In this document: positions 6,359-10,927 of the stretch, in pieces
Position numbering within the stretch: position 1 is the stretch's first letter
Layout of the letters: the number at the start of each line of letters is the position of its first letter
Source of the DNA: Spirochaeta sp.
GTDB lineage: Bacteria; Spirochaetota; Spirochaetia; Spirochaetales_E; Spirochaetaceae_B
DNA: 10,927 bases
Assembly (NCBI GenBank): GCA_030590585.1
Contig: JAUUYD010000036.1
Coordinates: forward strand, 1 to 10,927
Reading direction: 5' to 3'
Position numbers and translations under genes: made by a program
The notes under the pieces: generated by a model
What the model saw: only the letters and a program-made list of their open reading frames with translations
The model's database searches: none
Told to the model about the DNA's origin: nothing

Positions 6359-6740
6359 CCACAGGATTCTCCTGATTCTTTTTCCGGCTGCTGTTTATGA
6401 ACAGATCAACCGTGGCAATTACCAGAGAGATACAGGCGGCGGTTCCTACAATTATCGCGATATCACGGCCATCACGTTGAGACCCCATGGAATAAGCCGG
6501 ATTAAAATCATTGGCGGCATATACGGAAAAATCATAAATTAAGGATGATGCAACAAAAGTAATAGGATAACTGCCGATTGCAACAACTTCATATCTTCTC
6601 AAATCATGGGCCCAGGGCGGAAACTCTTCGGGATCGTATTCTTCAGGCATCAACGGATCAGGGGGAGGAAGCTGCTGTGCCGGAAGGATGGTAACAGTAC
6701 TGAAAATGAGCACAGTCAGCATGAGTATCCCGTATTTCAC
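6351..6740 (-). CDS. Small exported/membrane hypothetical protein (129 aa)
   Basis: No recognised family. The start is taken as GTG 6740, because GGAGG lies six bases upstream and the codon overlaps the yggS stop as GTGA; an ATG at 6803 would intrude 67 nt into yggS. Residues 1-21 form a signal peptide or anchor ([23 protein letters not shown]). A proline/acidic linker follows ([23 protein letters not shown]). Then come two hydrophobic stretches, about 51-72 ([20 protein letters not shown]) and about 94-113 ([22 protein letters not shown]), and a polar Lys-rich tail. It is probably an inner-membrane protein with two helices plus a cleaved leader. It sits between yggS and rluD and overlaps both, suggesting a single yggS-hyp-rluD transcript. 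The function cannot be told from the sequence. Confidence 0.75.
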   Translation of the reverse strand: MKYGILMLTVLIFSTVTILPAQQLPPPDPLMPEEYDPEEFPPWAHDLRRYEVVAIGSYPITFVASSLIYDFSVYAANDFNPAYSMGSQRDGRDIAIIVGTAACISLVIATVDLFINSSRKKNQENPVDE

Positions 6741-7426
6741 TCCCTCCCTCCGAATATGCTTGTCCCGATACGTAATAAGGTACTGCCTTCCGCAACAGCC
6801 CATTTGTAATCAGAACTCATTCCCATGGAGAGGATTGTCTCACCATTTATAAGATTTTTAATTTTTTCCGACCATTCACGGCAGAGGGAAAAACAGCTTC
6901 GGACTTCCGTCTCATCATCCACGAAGGGAGCCATGGTCATCAGACCGCCAAATTCAAGATATGGCAGCTCTGCTATTTCGGCAGCAGACTCTAAGAACTC
7001 AACTGGATCGCGAAAGCCCGATTTGGAATCTTCCCCGGATGTGTTCACCTGCATGAGAACTTCCAGCGGAAGCTTCAGGGACTCACGGTGCCGGGATAAA
7101 CGATGTGCTGTTTTAAGAGAGTCGATTGAATGCACAGCTGTGTAACGGGCATCAATCCGGCCCACCTTGTTACCCTGCAGATGGCCTATCAGGTATAGGG
7201 GATATTGATCTGAATCGAGATGAGCGAATTTTTCCGAGGCTTCTTCAACCCTGTTTTCCCCGAAGATGCTGAGCCCCTGTATTCCCGCTTCTCTTATTTC
7301 ATCAACACTCCGGGTTTTTGAAACAGCCATAACGGAAATTGAGGATAAATCCCGATGGTAGTACTCAGTGCTGTTCTGCAGTTCATCCTGAAATCTCTGC
7401 CAGTTATCCTTAATCGACATGAACAT
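6737..7426 (-). CDS. yggS: YggS/PLPBP-family pyridoxal-phosphate homeostasis protein
   Basis: A single-domain alanine-racemase-like TIM barrel that binds PLP and balances vitamin B6 and amino-acid pools; it has no known racemase activity. The 229-aa product has the full family signature: MAVSKTR with the PLP-binding Lys at 37, FGENRVEEASEK, LIGHLQGNK, QVNTSGEDSKSGF, GLMTMAP, and the phosphate-binding end LSMGMSSDYKWAVAEGSTLLRIGTSIFG. ATG 7426 and ATG 7420 (residue 3) are both possible starts; an AGG lies seven bases before the first. It heads the minus-strand group yggS-hyp-rluD and is divergent from the thiamine operon across a 183-nt gap. Its stop overlaps the next gene as GTGA. Nothing is unusual in the protein itself. 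Confidence 0.95.
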   Translation of the reverse strand: MFMSIKDNWQRFQDELQNSTEYYHRDLSSISVMAVSKTRSVDEIREAGIQGLSIFGENRVEEASEKFAHLDSDQYPLYLIGHLQGNKVGRIDARYTAVHSIDSLKTAHRLSRHRESLKLPLEVLMQVNTSGEDSKSGFRDPVEFLESAAEIAELPYLEFGGLMTMAPFVDDETEVRSCFSLCREWSEKIKNLINGETILSMGMSSDYKWAVAEGSTLLRIGTSIFGGRE

Positions 7427-7427
7427 G

Positions 7428-7457
7428 ATTATACCTAAAAAAGACAGCTGTTGGGAA
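7428..7457 (-). promoter_or_regulatory. Possible promoter for yggS
   Basis: On the minus strand TATAAT lies at 7433-7428 with a weak -35 TTCCCA at 7457-7452, 18 nt apart. The predicted start point, near 7421, falls at the first ATG of yggS, so if this box is used the mRNA would be almost leaderless and would favour the second ATG (7420). The -10 overlaps the AGG that could serve as SD, so only one of the two readings is likely right. Confidence 0.3.
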
Positions 7458-7477
7458 CGAGTAAGTCCTCATTGTGC

Positions 7478-7506
7478 TTGACCCTTTGTATTCATCTCAC
7501 TAGTTT
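7478..7506 (+). promoter_or_regulatory. Promoter of the thiamine transport operon
   Basis: TTGACC (-35, 7478-7483) and TAGTTT (-10, 7501-7506) are separated by 17 nt. The start point would fall near 7513, just before the thi-box-like leader at 7518, which is where a riboswitch-controlled transcript should begin. The -35 is good and the -10 is moderate (T1, A2 and T6 match). Confidence 0.5.
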
Positions 7507-7517
7507 AGTTATTGAAC

Positions 7518-7586
7518 TTCCGGGGTGGTCCGTAGGACCTGAGATTATACCTGCGTAGGAACGGGGCTCTTCTTAACCCGGAACCA
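7518..7586 (+). promoter_or_regulatory. TPP (thi-box) riboswitch-like leader, shortened
   Basis: Directly upstream of thiB. GGGGT (7522-7526, P2 strand) is followed by the hairpin GGTCC-GTA-GGACC (7527-7539, P3), then TGAGA (7540-7544) completing the CTGAGA signature, TTATACC (7545-7551, P2 return strand) and GCGTAGGAA (7553-7561), the signature that closes a TPP aptamer. In known aptamers (E. coli thiM, from memory) about 25 nt containing the P4 5' strand CCUGAUC and the P5 hairpin lie between the UACC and GCGUAGG blocks. Here they are missing. Thiamine transporter genes downstream make a thi-box the expected element. Whether this shortened form still binds TPP cannot be judged from sequence. 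Confidence 0.72.
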
Positions 7587-7609
7587 TCCTTTTTCCAGGG
7601 AGTGGTTCC
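7577..7609 (+). promoter_or_regulatory. Ribosome-binding-site sequester stem and competing anti-sequester
   Basis: GGAACCA (7580-7586) pairs perfectly with TGGTTCC (7603-7609), enclosing the thiB Shine-Dalgarno AGGGAG (7597-7602); CC/GG pairing can extend the stem inward. CCCGGAA (7577-7583) instead pairs perfectly with TTCCGGG (7518-7524) at the 5' edge of the thi-box. The two helices share 7580-7583 and cannot coexist, which is the layout of a translational on/off platform. No oligo-T run follows, so a transcription terminator is unlikely. Confidence 0.55.
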
Positions 7610-8650
7610 ATGAAACGAACCCAACTTTTTTTATCATTATCAACAGTGCTTCTCTTCATTTTATTCTCAATTCCCATTTGCGCAGCAGGGAATTCAGAGG
7701 ATACGGAAGAGACTGTACTCAATGTATACTGTTATGATTCGTTCAGTTCCGAATGGGGTGCCGGTCCGGAGATTGCCGAATCATTTTTTCAAGCCACAGG
7801 CATCCGTGTAAGATTCAACGCGCCGGGTGATGGTGTATCGGTACTTAACCAGCTCATTCTGGAAAAAGAGAATCCCAGAGCGGATGTCGTTATCGGCTTG
7901 GACAGCATCCTTCTGAACAGGGTACTTGATGCCGGGATTCTTGAAGTGTATGACTCTCCTGCCTTGAGCACAGTTCCATCAGAACTGGTATTTGATCAAT
8001 CATTTCATCTTCTTCCCTTTGATTACGGACATTTTGCGATTTGCTATGATTCGGAGCTTATACCCCATCCTCCGGTATCTCTGGAAGATTTATGTGATGA
8101 AGTGTATACCGATTCTCTGGTTCTCATGGACCCGAGAACGTCCACTCCCGGTCTGGGATTTCTTCTCTGGACGGTTGCTGTATATGGTGATGAATGGCCG
8201 GATTACTGGCAACGTCTTCGCCCATCGATTCTGACAATAACTCAAGGATGGAGCCAGGGTTACACATTATTCACCGCCGGGGAGGCTCCCCTGGTTCTCA
8301 GTTACGGTACCAGCCCGGTTTATCACTCCGAATATGAGGGAAGTCGCCGATTCAGAGCCGCCGAGTTTTCAGACGGACATGTCACCCAGGTGGAAGGCAT
8401 GGGAATTGTTTCGGGAACTCAGAAACGTTCCGAGGCTGAGTTATTCATGGACTACATGCTGAGTGAAGAATCTCAAATCGTATTGGCAATGAGTAATATC
8501 ATGTTTCCGTCGAATAAAAACATAAAACTTCCTGAATCTTTTGATATGGCATTGTACCCGGAGAGAACCATATCAATTTCAGGCATATCCAATAACGCGG
8601 CAGAAACTGAAAAACTGATCAAGCGCTGGACCGAGGTTTTCAGCCGTTGA
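7610..8650 (+). CDS. thiB: Thiamine ABC transporter substrate-binding protein
   Basis: Extracytoplasmic thiamine/thiamine-phosphate-binding protein of the ThiB/TbpA family, 346 aa. Residues 1-26 are an export signal (MKRTQLFLSLSTVLLFILFS...); Cys24 in IPICAAGN may be a relaxed spirochaetal lipobox, otherwise cleavage after CAA by signal peptidase I is likely. Family blocks in order: LNVYCYDSFSSEWGAG, ADVVIGLDSILLN, LLPFDYGHFAICYD, LMDPRTSTPGLGFLLWTVA, GWSQGYTLFTAGEAPLVLSYGTSPVYH and VEGMGIVSGTQ. These are close to the TbpA signature and distinguish it from iron or sulfate binders. ATG 7610 has AGGGAG seven bases upstream, embedded in the possible sequester stem. It is first gene of thiBPQ and overlaps thiP as TTGA. 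Confidence 0.95.
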   Translation: MKRTQLFLSLSTVLLFILFSIPICAAGNSEDTEETVLNVYCYDSFSSEWGAGPEIAESFFQATGIRVRFNAPGDGVSVLNQLILEKENPRADVVIGLDSILLNRVLDAGILEVYDSPALSTVPSELVFDQSFHLLPFDYGHFAICYDSELIPHPPVSLEDLCDEVYTDSLVLMDPRTSTPGLGFLLWTVAVYGDEWPDYWQRLRPSILTITQGWSQGYTLFTAGEAPLVLSYGTSPVYHSEYEGSRRFRAAEFSDGHVTQVEGMGIVSGTQKRSEAELFMDYMLSEESQIVLAMSNIMFPSNKNIKLPESFDMALYPERTISISGISNNAAETEKLIKRWTEVFSR

Positions 8651-10290
8651 AAAGGCCCTGGATTCTCATCTGGCCCGTTCTGTTCTGGATCGCTGCCTTC
8701 GCCATACCTCTGTTTGCCGTTGCATTCAGAGCTGCCGGCTCCATCTCTGAGTTACCCGGGATTGTATTATCACCTTACTACAGCGGTGTAATTGGCTTTT
8801 CGCTCAAACAAGCAGGGTTGAGCACTTTTTTTTCCGTACTGTTCGGTCTCCCCGGGGCGTACTTCATCGGCAGACACAAGTTTCCAGGCAGAAAAATCCT
8901 TAAATCCATTTCCACAGTGCCTTTCGTCCTTCCTCCGATTCTGGCGGTTCTGGGATTTATTCTGGTGTTCGGACATACCGGGCTGATTAATTCTGTAAAA
9001 GACCTCATAAGCGGAGGTGAAACAGCTCCCTGGAAAATGCTCTACTCTCTGAAAGCCATAATTATGGCTCATGTGTTTTATAATTTTCCCCTCACCCTCC
9101 GCATCGTCGGTGATGCCTGGTTCTCACTGCCGCAGTCAAAATATCATGCGGCCCGATCCCTGGGTGCAGGTCCATTAAGGGCTTTTATTACTGTCGATCT
9201 TCCCAGGCTCACACCGGCAATCCTGACTGCGGCGGTAATTACATTCCTGTACTGTTTCTTGAGTTTTGCCATCATACTCGTTCTTGGAGGCGGCCCGGAG
9301 TACAGTACTCTGGAGGTGGAAGTTTATAGGCTGATTAAATTTCAGCTCGATTTCGACCGGGGCAGCGCCCTGGCCATGATTGAGTCCTCTATTGCAATAG
9401 CACTGCTGGTTTTCTACGCCTGGGCAGATTCCCGGCTGAGAAAACGAAATAACGATGATGCACTACTCAGCTCTAAGCGTTATCCTTCCCGTATCAGCGG
9501 ATTGAAGGCCATACCGGCCTTCCTCTATCTTATCCCGTCACTATTTTTGATACTTGCTCCATTGTTTTCAGTAATCTTTTACAGCTTCTTGAGCCGATCA
9601 ACCAGGATGGCACCTTTGCAGTTTTCACTGGATCACTGGAGGAGATTACTGGGCAGCGGGAAAGTCGGCATGTCAGTTCCCCTTTATGCTGTGATTAGAA
9701 CCTTCAGCCTTGGAATCGTAGTTGCACTGACGACAACACTTAGCGCATCGTTAGTCAGCTGGTATACGGCTCACCGCAAGGGACGTATCGTCCAATTACT
9801 GGAAGCCATGATGTTTCTTCCGATGGGTGTCAGCTTTGTGATACTCGGCTTAGGTTATCTCATAGTCAGCGACAGTCTCCCGACTGGTGATATCAGCAGC
9901 TTGGCGGCATTGGTTGGAGCCCATACAATAATGGCGCTTCCTTTTGCCTATAGAATTATTTCAGGGCGATTAAAGGAAATATCACCTCGTATTTCTCAGG
10001 CTGCCCGGGCATCAGGAGCCGGAGCACTTAAAACCCTTTTTACGGTTGAACTGCCATTGGCCAGATCTGCCCTGGTGACGGCCGCGGTTTTTTCGCTGGC
10101 ACTCTCTTCGGGGGAATTGAACGCCACAATAATTCTGGCACCGGGCGATTTCACTACAATACCTCTTGCCATTTACAGAATGATCGGAGCCTACGATATT
10201 TTCGGCGCATGCGCCCTCGGGACAGTGCTGATAGTAATCAGTGTCATCGGTTTTCTCACCCTCGACCGGTATGGAGAATACACAATATGA
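8647..10290 (+). CDS. thiP: Thiamine ABC transporter permease, fused two-domain type
   Basis: Inner-membrane permease of the thiamine importer. At 547 aa it holds two tandem BPD-transporter permease domains, as in ThiP, with about six hydrophobic helices each. Each domain ends in an EAA-type coupling loop contacting the ATPase: AARSLGAGPLRAFITVDLP at about 168-186 and QAARASGAGALKTLFTVELP at about 451-470. The central segment (about 265-290, RKRNNDDALLSSKRYPSR) is the cytoplasmic linker between halves. The start is TTG 8647, overlapping the thiB stop as TTGA, with GAGG ten bases upstream; no in-frame ATG nearby would keep the first helix (KRPWILIWPVLFWIAAF). Its stop overlaps thiQ as ATGA, so the three subunits are translationally linked. 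Confidence 0.94.
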   Translation: MKRPWILIWPVLFWIAAFAIPLFAVAFRAAGSISELPGIVLSPYYSGVIGFSLKQAGLSTFFSVLFGLPGAYFIGRHKFPGRKILKSISTVPFVLPPILAVLGFILVFGHTGLINSVKDLISGGETAPWKMLYSLKAIIMAHVFYNFPLTLRIVGDAWFSLPQSKYHAARSLGAGPLRAFITVDLPRLTPAILTAAVITFLYCFLSFAIILVLGGGPEYSTLEVEVYRLIKFQLDFDRGSALAMIESSIAIALLVFYAWADSRLRKRNNDDALLSSKRYPSRISGLKAIPAFLYLIPSLFLILAPLFSVIFYSFLSRSTRMAPLQFSLDHWRRLLGSGKVGMSVPLYAVIRTFSLGIVVALTTTLSASLVSWYTAHRKGRIVQLLEAMMFLPMGVSFVILGLGYLIVSDSLPTGDISSLAALVGAHTIMALPFAYRIISGRLKEISPRISQAARASGAGALKTLFTVELPLARSALVTAAVFSLALSSGELNATIILAPGDFTTIPLAIYRMIGAYDIFGACALGTVLIVISVIGFLTLDRYGEYTI

Positions 10291-10927
10291 AAACTTCGGC
10301 TCTAATTTTTGACAAAATCAAATTTCGAAGGGGAGATTTTCGCCTTGAGGCCGACAGCTCTTTTCACGCGGGAAAGCTGACTGTGATTCTCGGGCCCAGC
10401 GGCAGCGGCAAAACGACAATGCTCGATCTGGCCGCAGGTTTTCTCAGGCCCTGCAGCGGGACAATACTGGAAGGAGACAGAGATGTTACATTACTTTCTC
10501 CTGACAAGCGGAAGGTTGGAGTTGTCTTTCAGGATCATGCCCTGTTCCCGCATCTGAGTGTTATGGACAATGTTGCATACGGCCCCCGGGTCCGCGGGGC
10601 AGGGAAACTCCAATCCCGAAAAGTCGCGGGTAAATACCTCGAAATGACTCAAATTTCCCGATACGCTTCAAGAAAACCTTCTTCTTTGTCCGGAGGCGAA
10701 AAACAACGGGTGTCATTGGCCCGTGCATTGGCGATTGAGCCGGAAATACTGCTGCTTGATGAACCCTTCAGTTCTCTTGATGCCTCTCTTAGAAAAAACC
10801 TGAGAAATGAAGTCAGGCGGATACAAAAAGAAACCGGCATAACCGCAGTACTGGTTACACACGATCAGGAAGAAGCTCTTTCTCTTGCTGATAATCTGGT
10901 TGTGATGCGGGAAGGACAAATTGTACA
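10287..10927 (+). CDS. thiQ: Thiamine ABC transporter ATP-binding protein, 3' end cut off
   Basis: ATPase that drives thiamine uptake, peripheral on the cytoplasmic face. The frame starts at ATG 10287 and stays open to the right edge (213 codons seen; E. coli ThiQ is about 232 aa, so little is missing if the length is similar). Motifs: Walker A GPSGSGKTT at 36-44, Q-loop VVFQDHALFPHLSV with Q82, signature LSGGEKQR at 134-141 (Glu replaces the common Gln, as in many importers), Walker B ILLLDEP at 154-160, D-loop SSLD at 162-165 and H-loop VTHDQEEA with H192. The ATGA overlap with thiP identifies it as the operon partner. On sequence alone it could be a spermidine- or sulfate-type ATPase; the context makes thiamine very likely. 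Confidence 0.93.
   Translation, partial: MKTSALIFDKIKFRRGDFRLEADSSFHAGKLTVILGPSGSGKTTMLDLAAGFLRPCSGTILEGDRDVTLLSPDKRKVGVVFQDHALFPHLSVMDNVAYGPRVRGAGKLQSRKVAGKYLEMTQISRYASRKPSSLSGGEKQRVSLARALAIEPEILLLDEPFSSLDASLRKNLRNEVRRIQKETGITAVLVTHDQEEALSLADNLVVMREGQIV

Noticed and set aside
7562..7580. Possible intrinsic terminator hairpin CGGG/CCCG in the thiB leader
   Set aside because: The stem is only 4 bp with a long loop and no T-run follows; the leader pairings fit translational control better.
7427..7609. Small ORF or tRNA-like element in the yggS-thiB gap
   Set aside because: No supported ORF or tRNA fold is seen. The gap is explained by two promoters and the thi-box leader.
1..10927. Mobile elements, CRISPR arrays, prophage or defence genes
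   Set aside because: No transposase, integrase, spaced repeats or known defence domains are present; the whole window is housekeeping and transport genes.

Overview
The window looks like a chromosome segment of a free-living or host-associated spirochaete (Spirochaetales, Spirochaeta/Treponema-like). The main reasons are the V-type ATPase subunit E gene followed by a DUF2764-type gene, the row of conserved hypothetical genes leading through rsgA and murI into that ATPase operon, and a lipoprotein with a typical lipobox. The lineage assignment is inference from gene content. I saw no mobile element, CRISPR array, tRNA or rRNA. Genes are densely packed, and many neighbours overlap by 4 or 8 nt.

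Layout. (1) Positions 1-4252, minus strand, read right to left: a small double zinc-cluster protein, murI (glutamate racemase), rsgA (circularly permuted ribosome-assembly GTPase), a lipoprotein and a 135-aa conserved hypothetical. A good sigma70-type promoter (1142-1171) follows, then a 116-aa hypothetical, V-ATPase subunit E and the start of a DUF2764 gene that runs off the left edge. (2) Positions 4287-5464, plus strand: a pentapeptide-repeat protein with an N-terminal Cys/His cluster, coupled through a TTGA overlap to a metallo-beta-lactamase-fold hydrolase whose HxHxDH motif reads HxHxNH. (3) Positions 5432-7426, minus strand: yggS (PLP homeostasis), a small membrane/exported protein and an rluD-family pseudouridine synthase. 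The last is intact in frame for 308 codons except for one amber codon directly after its catalytic HRLDKDTSG motif. (4) Positions 7478-10927, plus strand: a thiamine uptake operon thiB-thiP-thiQ (thiQ runs off the right edge), preceded by a promoter and a TPP (thi-box) riboswitch-like leader.

The most interesting item is that leader. It keeps the thi-box pyrimidine-side half and the terminal GCGTAGGAA block, but the roughly 25 nt between them that normally form P4/P5 (the pyrophosphate-sensing arm) are absent. Two mutually exclusive helices just downstream could still switch the thiB ribosome-binding site on and off. The amber-interrupted rluD and the HxHxNH hydrolase are the next items worth checking.

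How the genes work together: the left block combines ion-driven energy conversion (V-ATPase), cell-wall D-glutamate supply and ribosome maturation. The right block imports thiamine under probable thiamine-pyrophosphate control. yggS and rluD are housekeeping genes for vitamin B6 balance and rRNA modification.
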